Shown here: positions 1 through 7,557 of the stretch, piece by piece
Layout of the letters: each line of letters opens with the position of its first letter
Position numbering within the stretch: the first letter of the stretch is position 1
Assembly (NCBI RefSeq): GCF_014204975.1
Contig: NZ_JACHMM010000001.1
Location: 186,001-250,000 of the forward strand
Length of the DNA: 64,000 nt
Reading direction: 5' to 3'
DNA from: Jiangella mangrovi
GTDB taxonomy: Bacteria > Actinomycetota > Actinomycetes > Jiangellales > Jiangellaceae
Position numbers and translations under genes: made by a program
The notes under the pieces: model-generated
What the model saw: only the letters and a program-made list of their open reading frames with translations
Databases searched by the model: none
Told to the model about the DNA's origin: nothing

Positions 1-1576
1 CCGGGGTAGCGGCAGGTTGTGCGGTTGCCGAAAGCTCCAGCGCCGCAGGTCCGGCGCGGGTCTTCGCGTCCTCGTACTGGGCTCGCCAGCGCTGTTTCTG
101 GGCGATGGCGTGGCTGATGAGGCGGGCGTAGGACGGGCCGTCGACGTCGCCGGGGTGGGTGACGGTCCAGACGAACCGCGGCCTGCCGTCGGGCGTGGTG
201 GCGGTTGCCGAAAGCTCGTCGTGGTCGTCCATCTCGACCCCGGCCTCGGCGAGAACGGCGCGGACGACGGCGGCACGGTCGGCGCGGTGCTGGTCAAGCG
301 TCTTGCCGGTCCACCGCCGGGAGACGAGGACCCGACGACCGCCGAGCCCGAGGTGGTCCCGGTCGTGCGCCTTCGACCCGCAGCGGCCGGGCTCCATGCC
401 GCCCTTCGCGTCCTTGGGCTGGATGCCGTAGCGGAGCCAGTTCGCGCACGTCGGTGCGCACGGCAGCCACTGGACCTCGTCGGCGATCCGGTCGATGTGC
501 GCACGCCGTGCGGCCGAGACGGGGGCGTCACCGTCGCTGTCGTCGTCGTGGAGGGGGTCGGTGATGGACTTGGTCAGGTACTTGGTGAGGTAGCCGATGA
601 CCCGGTCCGCGAGCGGTGTTCCAGCGATGACGCCTTGGATGTCGACCTGGGTCCCGGCGCGGATGACGTGCGCCGGCTGGGCGTCGGGGTCGTCGTCGAG
701 GGCGTCCAGCGCCTCGTCCCATGTCGGCAGCACGGCGCCCGTCTGCGGGTCGGCGTAGGCCAGGGCCAGCTCGTCCCACACCGGCAGCGTGTCCGGGTCG
801 GTGTAGACGGGTTCGTCGAGCTGTGGCCACCACACCTGGTGGTAGGTCGCCGCCACGACCTGACGCAGGAGCTTCCTGGGGATGGCTCCGCGGATGGCGG
901 CGTGCAGGTGCGGGGCGAGGCGGCGTTGGGGTTCGACGGTGGCGAAGTACTGCACCGAGTAGCCGGTGGAGCGGCGGAGGTTCTGCCAGAACCGGTCCAC
1001 CAGCTTCGGGAAGTGCATCGCGTCCAGCGCGGCTCGCCGGTAGTCATACGACCTCGGATCCACGGGCACACCCTCGCCGGTGACGCGTCCGTAGGACGGC
1101 AGGGTGAGGGTGACGAACATCGACGGCCGGTAGACCTTGCCGTCCGGTGTCTCGAACACCCGGCCCGTGGTGCGGTCCGACACCGCAAGCCGCGGGAGGT
1201 CCGGCGCGTCCTGCCGCCGCCGCGTGGACCGCACTCGCCGGCCGTCGTTCTCGTCGTGCTCGTCGGTCTGGTCGCCGCCGTCGTCCCCACGGTCGTCGGT
1301 CGGGTCGGGGTCGTCGGGGTCGGGTTTGGGTGGGTCTTCGGTGAGGTGCCAGCCCTCGCGGCACTGCTGGATCCTGAGTCGCCGTGCGGTGTCTGCGCAG
1401 GAGGGGCAGACCTTGGCGCGGGTGGCCCCGCACGCGATCACCACCGTCTTCGAGGCGCCGGTGAGGGTGTCGGTGACGTGCTGCAGGATCGGCCGCACGC
1501 ACACGCCCTTCGCGGCCGCGAGCTCGCGCAGCGTGGCGTCATCCGGCAGCCCCGCCGATAGCACCGCGATGGTCAC
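1..1576 (-). CDS. repSA: RepSA-type rolling-circle replication initiator (C-terminus cut by window edge)
   Basis: About 525 residues are open from a GTG start to the window edge, so the C-terminus is missing. The protein resembles AICE RepSA initiators, which nick the element origin and start rolling-circle replication after excision. Visible motifs are an N-terminal Cys cluster (CGATRAKVCPSC), a His-hydrophobic-His metal site (HLH, residues 223-225) and a catalytic-Tyr motif YLTKY (residues 329-333), the HUH-endonuclease layout. The start codon overlaps the traSA stop as GTGA, so the two are translationally coupled. An acidic low-complexity stretch lies near residues 75-100. The family call rests on the motifs and gene order; no alignment was run. 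Confidence 0.88.
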   Translation of the reverse strand, partial: MTIAVLSAGLPDDATLRELAAAKGVCVRPILQHVTDTLTGASKTVVIACGATRAKVCPSCADTARRLRIQQCREGWHLTEDPPKPDPDDPDPTDDRGDDGGDQTDEHDENDGRRVRSTRRRQDAPDLPRLAVSDRTTGRVFETPDGKVYRPSMFVTLTLPSYGRVTGEGVPVDPRSYDYRRAALDAMHFPKLVDRFWQNLRRSTGYSVQYFATVEPQRRLAPHLHAAIRGAIPRKLLRQVVAATYHQVWWPQLDEPVYTDPDTLPVWDELALAYADPQTGAVLPTWDEALDALDDDPDAQPAHVIRAGTQVDIQGVIAGTPLADRVIGYLTKYLTKSITDPLHDDDSDGDAPVSAARRAHIDRIADEVQWLPCAPTCANWLRYGIQPKDAKGGMEPGRCGSKAHDRDHLGLGGRRVLVSRRWTGKTLDQHRADRAAVVRAVLAEAGVEMDDHDELSATATTPDGRPRFVWTVTHPGDVDGPSYARLISHAIAQKQRWRAQYEDAKTRAGPAALELSATAQPAATP

Positions 1577-3054
1577 GTCCGCACCCCCGCGGCGTCGTCC
1601 TCGGCCTCCTGGTCCTCGTTGTCGGTGGTGGGTGCGCCGAACTCGGTCAGCTCGCGGCGCAGGCCCGCCACCCGAGCAGCGATGGTTTCGGCGGTGTGCT
1701 CGTCGACGAACGGGAACCGGACCCGTTCCAGCCGCCCCGCATCAGTGGCGACCACGGCGACGCCGCGCATGGCCTCCGGGATGTCGACCGGGGACACTTC
1801 CGCGTCACGGACGATCGGGCCGAGGATGGCTTCGGCGGCGTCCTTGGACATCACCCGCCACGCCGTCCGCACCGACGCGTTGTCGCGGATCGCGGTCGGC
1901 AGCGCATCGCTGGTCGGCTTCTGGGTCAGGAGCCGGGTGATGATGCCGGCGGAGCGGCCCTTCTTCACCAGCGCCGACAACCGGGCGGTGATCTGCCAGG
2001 CGAGCTGCTTCGTCTCGTTGTCCATGCCCTTGGTGTCGGTGAACGTCTGCACCTCGTCCACGACCAGGAACACGGCCGGATGAGCGGGGTCGAGGGGCAG
2101 GTTCCAGAAGTTCGCCTCACCCCGCGTGGCCTTCTGCGTCTTGAGCCGGTGCCGCATCAGCCCGTGCACCTGCTCGACCACGGCCAGGACCGCGTTCAGG
2201 TCCTCGTCTTCGGCGCAGTAGGCGGCTGCTCGAGGCGCGATCCAGGACCAGTCCTCACCGCCCTTGCCATCGACGACAACGTACTGGACGGCCGGGTTCT
2301 GGATCAGCCCACACGCCAGCGACGTCTCCCCTGCGGTCTTGCCGGAGCCAGGGACGCCGCCGCCGACCTCGGCCGCGATGTTCGCGTAGTTCCTCGTGCG
2401 CCACAGCCCGTCCTCCCCGATCGCGAACCGCACCTTGCGCAGGTCTGTCACCGCGGGCACGTCGGTCAGGGTGACGGGTTGGGCGAGCACGTCGAGCAGC
2501 ACGAGGACCAGCTCGACCCGGCCGGGGCCGGCGTTCGTGACGCGGACTTCGGGGACGCCGAACGCGTGCGCCAGCTCGTCGGCCTGGCGGGCGAAGTCGG
2601 CCGGTGCCTGCCCATCCAGCAACCGCACGTGCAGCACGTCACCGACCGGGACCAACGACACCTTCACCAGCTCCGGTGTCAGGTGCGCGCCGCCGGGGAC
2701 CGGCCGGTGCAGGTCGCACGCGACTATGACCGCGTCCCAGCGGGAGCCGTAGGTGTGGCGCAGCCGATGCCGGGCCGTCAGGGCGTTGACGAACCAGGTG
2801 TGTGACTGCGGATGCAGCACCCGCCACGCGAACGACAGCAGCGGCGGCAGCACGGCCAGGAGGACGAGGCCGACCCAGCCCCACCTGGAGTAGGCGAACA
2901 GCACGACCAGGGTCACCGCGACGAGGAGGCGCAGCCGCCAGAGCAGCCGGATGAGCCACCAGCCGGTCAGCACTGATGCCGCGCCGTTCACCCGCTTGCG
3001 CGGCAGCGCCAGCAGCGTCTTCAGGAGCGTGAGCAGGTTGCTCATCGTCACCAC
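1573..3054 (-). CDS. traSA: FtsK/SpoIIIE-type DNA translocase, intercellular transfer protein TraSA
   Basis: This 493-residue protein has two N-terminal membrane segments (about residues 30-80), then an FtsK-like motor domain with Walker A GVPGSGKT (233-240) and Walker B VFLVVDEV (328-335). In AICEs this single hexameric translocase moves double-stranded element DNA between mycelial compartments and is the main transfer protein. The start is ambiguous: GTG at 3054, GTG at 3051 (GTGA overlap with the upstream stop) or ATG at 3045 would all work. Its position between small Cys-rich genes and rep is the usual element order. A missing relaxase is normal for this transfer mode. Confidence 0.9.
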   Translation of the reverse strand: MVTMSNLLTLLKTLLALPRKRVNGAASVLTGWWLIRLLWRLRLLVAVTLVVLFAYSRWGWVGLVLLAVLPPLLSFAWRVLHPQSHTWFVNALTARHRLRHTYGSRWDAVIVACDLHRPVPGGAHLTPELVKVSLVPVGDVLHVRLLDGQAPADFARQADELAHAFGVPEVRVTNAGPGRVELVLVLLDVLAQPVTLTDVPAVTDLRKVRFAIGEDGLWRTRNYANIAAEVGGGVPGSGKTAGETSLACGLIQNPAVQYVVVDGKGGEDWSWIAPRAAAYCAEDEDLNAVLAVVEQVHGLMRHRLKTQKATRGEANFWNLPLDPAHPAVFLVVDEVQTFTDTKGMDNETKQLAWQITARLSALVKKGRSAGIITRLLTQKPTSDALPTAIRDNASVRTAWRVMSKDAAEAILGPIVRDAEVSPVDIPEAMRGVAVVATDAGRLERVRFPFVDEHTAETIAARVAGLRRELTEFGAPTTDNEDQEAEDDAAGVRT

Positions 3055-3242
3055 CCGCCCTGCTCGTCAGCGAGCGTGGCGGCGACGGCGGCACGGGCAC
3101 GGGCCTCGAACCGTTCCGTGCGGATGGTGACCCAGCAGGTCGGGCACAGTGTTCCGGCACCGTGCAGCGGCATCCCCGCCCCGTTCAGACGGGAAGCGCA
3201 GCGGTTGCAGTGCCGGGTGTGCAGTCGTGGACGGCTTCTCAT
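3048..3242 (-). CDS. Small zinc-ribbon-like protein (64 aa)
   Basis: This 64-residue basic protein has CNRC and CPTC pairs about 20 residues apart, a likely single zinc ribbon, followed by an Ala/Arg-rich helix. It sits between other tiny Cys-rich genes and traSA; its start overlaps the previous stop as ATGA and its own stop overlaps the traSA start region. No precise function is recognised. Similar short Cys-knuckle ORFs are common beside tra genes in actinobacterial elements, where an accessory transfer or DNA-binding role is plausible. Confidence 0.72.
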   Translation of the reverse strand: MRSRPRLHTRHCNRCASRLNGAGMPLHGAGTLCPTCWVTIRTERFEARARAAVAATLADEQGGW

Positions 3243-3397
3243 CGGAACTCACCTCTCAGCGCGGTCAACCGGGCATGCCGGGACCGGACGGCTTCGTGAC
3301 AGTCGGGGCAGGTCGCCTCGCCGGTGCCGGGGTGGAACCACACCTCCACCGCATCCACGGCACGGCCACAGACGGAGCAGCGAGTCAGCGCAGACAT
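3239..3397 (-). CDS. Small zinc-ribbon-like protein (52 aa)
   Basis: A 52-residue reading frame starts MSALTRCSVCGRAV and carries CSVC and later CPDC, again a two-knuckle zinc-ribbon pattern. Its ATG lies inside the 3' end of the upstream gene (13-base overlap) and its stop overlaps the next start as ATGA. The chain of overlaps is the main evidence that it is translated. The function is unknown. It is too short for confident family assignment. Confidence 0.65.
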   Translation of the reverse strand: MSALTRCSVCGRAVDAVEVWFHPGTGEATCPDCHEAVRSRHARLTALRGEFR

Positions 3398-3558
3398 GCG
3401 AGATCACCGCCAGCACGGGCCTGGCCGGGCAGGCACTCCGGGCAGCGAGCGTTCCCCGGCAGGTCCGCGGTGTCGAAGACGAACCAGGCACCGGCCGTGC
3501 CGGCATCGGTGATCGTGGCGGGACAGCCGTCGCAGGACAGCACCCGCGGCCGGTTCAC
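3385..3558 (-). CDS. Small zinc-ribbon-like protein (57 aa)
   Basis: This 57-residue protein starts at GTG (VNRPRVLSCDGC) in a GTGA overlap with the upstream stop. It has CDGC and CPEC pairs separated by a hydrophobic, aromatic stretch (AWFVFDTAD), so a folded zinc ribbon is likely. A longer reading of the same frame starting near 3801 is possible, but its extra N-terminal part reads antisense-like and out of phase with the neighbouring small gene, so the short form is preferred. The function is unknown. Confidence 0.65.
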   Translation of the reverse strand: MNRPRVLSCDGCPATITDAGTAGAWFVFDTADLPGNARCPECLPGQARAGGDLACLR

Positions 3559-3737
3559 CGGGAACCACGACCCTTGGTCGTCCGTCGCCGAGCGGGCTTC
3601 ACGATCGGGGCGCAGTCCCGGCACGGCTGGTCGGGTGCGGTGGAGCGGACCTTGTCGCAGACCGGGCAAGGGAACGCATACGCCTTCTCGGTCGTGTCGA
3701 AGGGCAGCAGCCCGAACAGGACCGGTTCGCCGTTCAT
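3555..3737 (-). CDS. Small zinc-ribbon-like protein (60 aa)
   Basis: This 60-residue protein (MNGEPVLFGLLPFDTTEKAY) has a CPVC pair, a CRDC pair and a basic C-terminal tail (KPARRRTTKGRGSR) suited to nucleic-acid contact. The chosen ATG overlaps the stop of the membrane-protein gene as ATGA; an in-frame ATG 15 bases upstream is possible. It is the first of four consecutive Cys-knuckle microproteins. The function is unknown. Confidence 0.68.
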   Translation of the reverse strand: MNGEPVLFGLLPFDTTEKAYAFPCPVCDKVRSTAPDQPCRDCAPIVKPARRRTTKGRGSR

Positions 3738-3898
3738 GACCGGCCACCACACCGCGCGATATCGGCCGCTTCGGCGGCGTCAGATCGCTCCGCCTCGACA
3801 TCGGTGACCGCGGTGGCGAGCTGCGCGGCCGTCAGCACCAGGACCGCCAGGACGGTCAGCAGGGCGACGGGGAGTCGCCAGAACATAAGCTTGGGCAC
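3734..3898 (-). CDS. Small single-pass membrane protein, possibly Spd-like
   Basis: This 54-residue protein has one strong hydrophobic segment (about residues 7-28) followed by an acidic, Ala-rich tail. The GTG start has a good GGGAGGGG ribosome site just upstream. Small membrane proteins beside tra genes in Streptomyces plasmids often belong to the spread (spd) group that assists mycelial spread of the element; that assignment is by position and topology only. The stop overlaps the next start as ATGA, placing it first in the microprotein run after an intergenic hairpin. Confidence 0.62.
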   Translation of the reverse strand: MPKLMFWRLPVALLTVLAVLVLTAAQLATAVTDVEAERSDAAEAADIARCGGRS

Positions 3899-3932
3899 AC
3901 CAATCCCCTCCCTCGTGGGGGTGTGGTTGGGG

Positions 3933-3981
3933 CCACCGGGGACGGGGACGGTTTCCTAGGCCTTGCACCCGTCCCCGGTGG
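3933..3981. terminator. Strong hairpin, 14-bp perfect arms
   Basis: CCACCGGGGACGGG (3933-3946) is the exact reverse complement of 3968-3981, with a 21-base loop. It lies between two leftward genes. It may partly terminate the pra transcript or set different expression levels for the regulatory and transfer halves of the operon. No U-tract is seen on either side, so an mRNA-processing or attenuation role is equally possible. Confidence 0.55.
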
Positions 3982-3985
3982 GGAC

Positions 3986-4318
3986 TCATCGCGAGACGAC
4001 AACACCACCGCGGGCAGTCGCCGTCGTGGATGTGGCGAGTGGTGAGCGGCGCGGAGCGCGGTCCTCGAACGTCGACCCCAGCCGCGTCAGCGACCGTCCG
4101 AACGACGACGCCACAGCCGGAGCGACTTCGAGCCGGACAGGTCGTCCGTCGCGGCCGGTCGTGGTCAACACCACCACTGCACCACCGTCGACGGCTTCGG
4201 CGGTCGAGGTGACGACGACACCCCGCGCGGACAGGCTGTCGCCGTAGAACCGGCACGGCCCCTCATGGCCGGTCGCCTGGTCTTCGCACCACGGCTCGTG
4301 CTCGACGGTCGCGGTCAT
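3986..4318 (-). CDS. Conserved AICE hypothetical, DUF6907-like (110 aa)
   Basis: This 110-residue protein starts MTATVEHEPWCEDQATGHEG. The N-terminal Cys/His pattern (W-C-x8-G-x2-C) followed by a β-rich Val/Thr segment resembles short DUF6907-type proteins found in actinobacterial integrative elements. The biochemical role is unknown. Its start overlaps the upstream stop (ATGA), so it is co-translated with the 99-residue gene. Family naming is from memory of the pattern and is tentative. Confidence 0.7.
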   Translation of the reverse strand: MTATVEHEPWCEDQATGHEGPCRFYGDSLSARGVVVTSTAEAVDGGAVVVLTTTGRDGRPVRLEVAPAVASSFGRSLTRLGSTFEDRAPRRSPLATSTTATARGGVVVSR

Positions 4319-4614
4319 GTCGACGCTCCGGCCGGTGCCGAGGTGGTGGGGATGGCGTCGCGCCAGTGATGCGCCAACGCCTCCCCCGCCGCGTCCACCA
4401 GCCGCGCCGACAGCTCGTCCGGGTCGCTGGCCAGGACGGAGCGGATCAGCGACGCCGCCAGCTCCGCGCCCTGCTCGACGGTCAGGTGCATCGACAGCGC
4501 CGGGTACGTGCCGTGGACGCCGTTGATGATCACGACCTCGTGGGCGGAAGACCAGGACGCCGACAGTGCCACCTGCGCGCTCACGCTCAGATAGGCCTCA
4601 CGCTCGGTCGGCAT
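4315..4614 (-). CDS. Hypothetical AICE protein (99 aa)
   Basis: This 99-residue α/β protein has no recognised motif. The segment VVIINGVHGTYPALSMHLT followed by an Ala-rich helix resembles partner proteins of the DUF6907 type. It lies between the Pra-like gene (3-base gap) and the DUF6907-like gene (4-base overlap), so it belongs to the same regulatory transcript. The start is ATG. The function is unknown. Confidence 0.66.
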   Translation of the reverse strand: MPTEREAYLSVSAQVALSASWSSAHEVVIINGVHGTYPALSMHLTVEQGAELAASLIRSVLASDPDELSARLVDAAGEALAHHWRDAIPTTSAPAGAST

Positions 4615-4617
4615 CCG

Positions 4618-5094
4618 TCAGCCGGCCTTCTGCTCGCCCTGCTTGACGGAGTCGCCCTGGCCGCGAGCACCAGCAGCGGCGGGCGGGCGCGGGGCACCGT
4701 TCGGAGCCTTCACCCCGGTAGCCCGGTACTCATAACCGAGGTACTTGAACTCGCCCTGACCCATCACCTTCGGCGACGCCGTCACGCCCACCAGCTCGAT
4801 CGGGCGCATCCCCGGCAGCACCTCATCCGGCAGCGGGGCGGGCTGCACCTCAGCGGTGAAGATCACCTCGAAGCTCGCCCGCTTCGCCTTCGCCTCATCC
4901 GGGTCGGTCACGGTGGCCCTCCACTGCCGCAGCTTGGTGATGTCGTCGATCCGCTGCCGCTGCTCCTTGCCGCGCGCCCGGTCCTCCTGCGACTGGTACT
5001 CCAGGTCCGGCTCGATCTCACCCACCATCACCAGACCACGCGGGAACGCCTCACCGAACTCCACCGGGAACCGGTGACCCTTGATCAACGCCAT
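4618..5094 (-). CDS. pra: Pra-like activator of element replication and excision
   Basis: This 158-residue protein begins MALIKGHRFPVEFGEAFPRG, closely matching the opening of pSAM2 Pra-type proteins, which switch on the rep-xis-int genes so that the element excises and replicates. Residues 75-130 keep the family's β-rich core with the motif PLPDEVLPGMRPIELVGV; the tail is Pro/Ala-rich and disordered. The start is set by a strong GGAGGAGG ribosome site; a longer in-frame reading would run through the operators and is rejected. It is first in the leftward operon, directly downstream of twin palindromes, so it is probably repressed during lysogeny-like maintenance. Confidence 0.8.
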   Translation of the reverse strand: MALIKGHRFPVEFGEAFPRGLVMVGEIEPDLEYQSQEDRARGKEQRQRIDDITKLRQWRATVTDPDEAKAKRASFEVIFTAEVQPAPLPDEVLPGMRPIELVGVTASPKVMGQGEFKYLGYEYRATGVKAPNGAPRPPAAAGARGQGDSVKQGEQKAG

Positions 5095-5137
5095 GACCTG
5101 CCTCCTCCTGATCGTGCCGCAAACCTGCGGCTCACCT

Positions 5138-5183
5138 GTACAGCGTTTCGCTGTACTCAACACAGTACAGCGAAGTGCTGTAC
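5138..5183. promoter_or_regulatory. Twin operator palindromes in the pra / XRE divergent region
   Basis: GTACAGCGTTTCGCTGTAC (5138-5156) is a perfect palindrome with 8-bp arms. A second copy, GTACAGCGAAGTGCTGTAC (5165-5183), keeps 7 of 8 pairs. The centres are 27 bp apart. They sit 44 bases upstream of the Pra start and before the XRE gene, where a KorSA-like repressor would act. A GntR-type or XRE dimer could bind; which protein does so cannot be told from sequence. Confidence 0.75.
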
Positions 5184-5304
5184 TTGACCAGTCCTCTCTC
5201 TCGCCTGGTCGGTGTTGCACGAATCGACGGTAGGAACGGGCGCGGCGAATGACCCGGAAATTCCTTCCGGGGTACTTGTCAGCACGCAGTGCGACAATCC
5301 GTTC

Positions 5305-6527
5305 ATGCGCGGGATGACTAGTGAGATCGCACTTGGCCGACGGATCGCCTGGTACCGGCAGCGTCGCGGGCTCTCGCAGGATGTCCTGGCCGAGCTGGTC
5401 GGGCGGACGGCCGACTGGCTGAGCAAAGTGGAGAACGGTCGCATTCAGCTCGACCGCTATTCGGTCATGGCCAACATCGCCCGCGCCCTCGATGTCTCGC
5501 TGGGCGACCTGCTCGGTGAGCCATCGCTTGCAGAATGGACCACCGACAGTGGCCAGTCGACGTGCCGGCGCTCCGGTCAGTCCTCATGGACTATCGGCAG
5601 CTCACACGGCTTGCCGCCCATCAGCCGCTCGGCGACGCGCGGGACCTGGACGCGCTGGAGGCTGACATCGCGGCGACATGGACCGCCTACCAAGACTCGC
5701 GCTTCGGCTACGCGACGCACAGGCTCGTCACCCTGATTCCCGACGCCAAGATCGCAGCACACGAGTACCAAGGCGACCGGCAACAACGAGCGCTTGGGCT
5801 GCTTGCACTCACCTACCAAGTGGCCGCGGGAACGCTCACCAAGCTCGGAGAAGCAGACCTCGCGTGGAACGCCTCAGATCGGGGAATCGACGCCGCCTAC
5901 CGAAGCGGCAACCCCACAGTGATCGGTTCGCTGTTCCGCTCCGTCGCCCACTCCCTCCAGGCAACCGGGGCCTACGCCGCAGCAGTACAGATGACCAACG
6001 ATGCGATCGAGTTCTTCGAGCCGCATCTGTCCGATCCCTCGCCCGCGATGCTGTCCGTATACGGGACGCTGCTCTTATCCGGCTCGATGGCCGCAGCCCG
6101 TGCGGATGACCGCCATACCGTCCAGGCGTTCCTCACTGGAGCTGACGGCGCGGCGCATCGGATGGGTGGCGACGCGAACCATCTTTGGACCGCGTTCGGC
6201 CCCACCAACGTTGCGATTCACCGCGTCTCGACAGCTATGGAGCTGGGCGACATCCAGATCGCCATCGACCTCGGACCCCAGATCGACACGAGCGCGGTGC
6301 CGACCGAGCGGCGCGTACGTCACTCCCTCGAAGTTGCGCGGGCTTGGAGCACCGCGAACAGGCGTGACGAGGCCCTGGCGACACTGCTCGATGCCGAGCA
6401 GCTCGCGCCCGAGCAGGTCCGCTACCACTACCTCAGCCGCAACCTCGTGCAGACCTGGATCAGGACACAGCGCGGCCAACCCAGCTTCGAACTCGCCGAA
6501 CTAGCTCACAGGCTCGGCATCGGCTGA
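5305..6527 (+). pseudogene. XRE-family element regulator, split by a -1 frameshift
   Basis: The first frame, MRGMTSEIALGRRIAWYRQR..., holds a clear XRE helix-turn-helix (LSQDVLAELVGRTADWLSKV, residues about 21-40). About 85 codons on it leaves phase at TDSGQST; the expected continuation VPALRSVLMDYRQL lies in another frame that is then open to 6527 as an all-helical TPR-like domain. Restoring one G at 5562 gives one protein of about 407 residues, the usual size of these plasmid/AICE regulators. No slippery heptamer is visible, so mutation or a sequence error is more likely than programmed shifting. The start may be leaderless, with GACAAT just upstream. The truncated N-terminal half could still bind DNA. 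Confidence 0.75.
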
Positions 6528-6579
6528 GCCAGCGCGGATCCGTATGGTTGACGCCATGGTCGATCAGGAGCCGCCGCCC

Positions 6580-7233
6580 ATGACACGCCCGCGAGTCGCA
6601 GCGGGCGCCCTGTTCTTCGACGGCGAGGGCCGGGTCCTGCTCGTCAAACCTACGTACAAGGACGGCTGGGATATCCCCGGCGGCTACGTCGAACCGGCCG
6701 AGACGCCCCTCGAAGCCTGCATGCGCGAGGTCCGGGAAGAACTCGGATTCGACCCCACCGTCCGCCAGCTCCTGGTCACCGACTGGGCACCTAGCGAGAG
6801 CGAAGGCGACAAGCTCCTGTTCGTGTTCGACGGCGGCACACTCACACCGGAACAGATCGCCGCCCTGAAGCTGGCCGACGACGAACTCGAGGCCTGGGCG
6901 TTCAGGGATCAGACCGAGATGCTGAACGTACTGCCCCCACGACTACAGCGTCGAATCACCAAGGCGTTCAGCGCCGCGCAGACCGGCCGCCATATCTATC
7001 TAGAGCAAGGCGCCGAGCCGACCAGCATGCACGTTGAGGGCAGCCGCGGCTGGTGGACAACCGACCACGTCGCCGAATACCTGGGAATCACGGCCTCGAC
7101 CGTGCGGGCCTATCTCGCCCGCGACCAGATGCCAGAACCCGACATGCGCGTCGGCCCACAACGCCTCTGGCGTCCAGAAACCATCCAACGATGGCACCAG
7201 CAAAGGCCACGCAAACTCACCGCTGAGACGTAA
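6580..7233 (+). CDS. Nudix hydrolase fused to a helix-turn-helix domain (Pif-like)
   Basis: The N-terminal domain carries a full Nudix box, GGYVEPAETPLEACMREVRE then ELGF, with the catalytic REVREE core, so it likely hydrolyses a nucleoside-diphosphate-linked substrate. In pSAM2 a Nudix protein, Pif, blocks redundant transfer into cells already carrying the element; position supports that role. The C-terminal 55 residues (WWTTDHVAEYLGITASTVRA...) form an excisionase/MerR-type helix-turn-helix, an unusual addition. The start is ATG at 6580 with AGGAG 9 bases upstream; ATGs at 6544 and 6555 are alternatives, the latter possibly leaderless. Confidence 0.82.
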   Translation: MTRPRVAAGALFFDGEGRVLLVKPTYKDGWDIPGGYVEPAETPLEACMREVREELGFDPTVRQLLVTDWAPSESEGDKLLFVFDGGTLTPEQIAALKLADDELEAWAFRDQTEMLNVLPPRLQRRITKAFSAAQTGRHIYLEQGAEPTSMHVEGSRGWWTTDHVAEYLGITASTVRAYLARDQMPEPDMRVGPQRLWRPETIQRWHQQRPRKLTAET

Positions 7234-7557
7234 AGGCCAGGCACAGCAGCCGTCACTCGCCAGCGCTAGCGGCACTGGATCGGCGTCACTGTCCGAGACG
7301 TCCTCGCTACCGTGCGCCTCGTCACAGGCCGGCGTGCACGGCATCGAACATCAGCAAAGCCCCCGCCGAACCGCGCGTCCTCGTTTCCGACAGCCATCGG
7401 ATAGGCCGCGAACTCGGGTGATGGCCAGCCGCCTGCAACCGGTTCACCATCGTCGCGCATACATGGTTCGCCAACCCGCTGAGTGGGCGCTACAAACGTC
7501 CGGGGTCACGAGAACACTTGGCCCACAAGCTCACTACGCAGACGGGAGGGCAACCTG
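7234..7557. other. Intergenic region before cargo
   Basis: No coding frame with a credible start is seen. GC content begins to fall here towards the cargo genes. No long inverted repeat or tRNA-like fold was found; only the GGGAGGG ribosome site (7544-7550) of the next gene stands out. Confidence 0.5.

Noticed and set aside
17..1561. A 514-codon plus-strand frame opposite rep
   Set aside because: The minus-strand frame carries HLH, YLTKY and Cys motifs and starts in a GTGA overlap with traSA. The plus-strand translation shows no domain.
5555..5570. Programmed -1 ribosomal frameshift in the XRE gene
   Set aside because: No slippery heptamer or downstream pseudoknot-like structure is seen at the junction.
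5535..6527. The second half of the XRE gene as an independent gene with its own ATG
   Set aside because: There is no ribosome site at that ATG, and the homologous continuation begins exactly where the first frame is lost.
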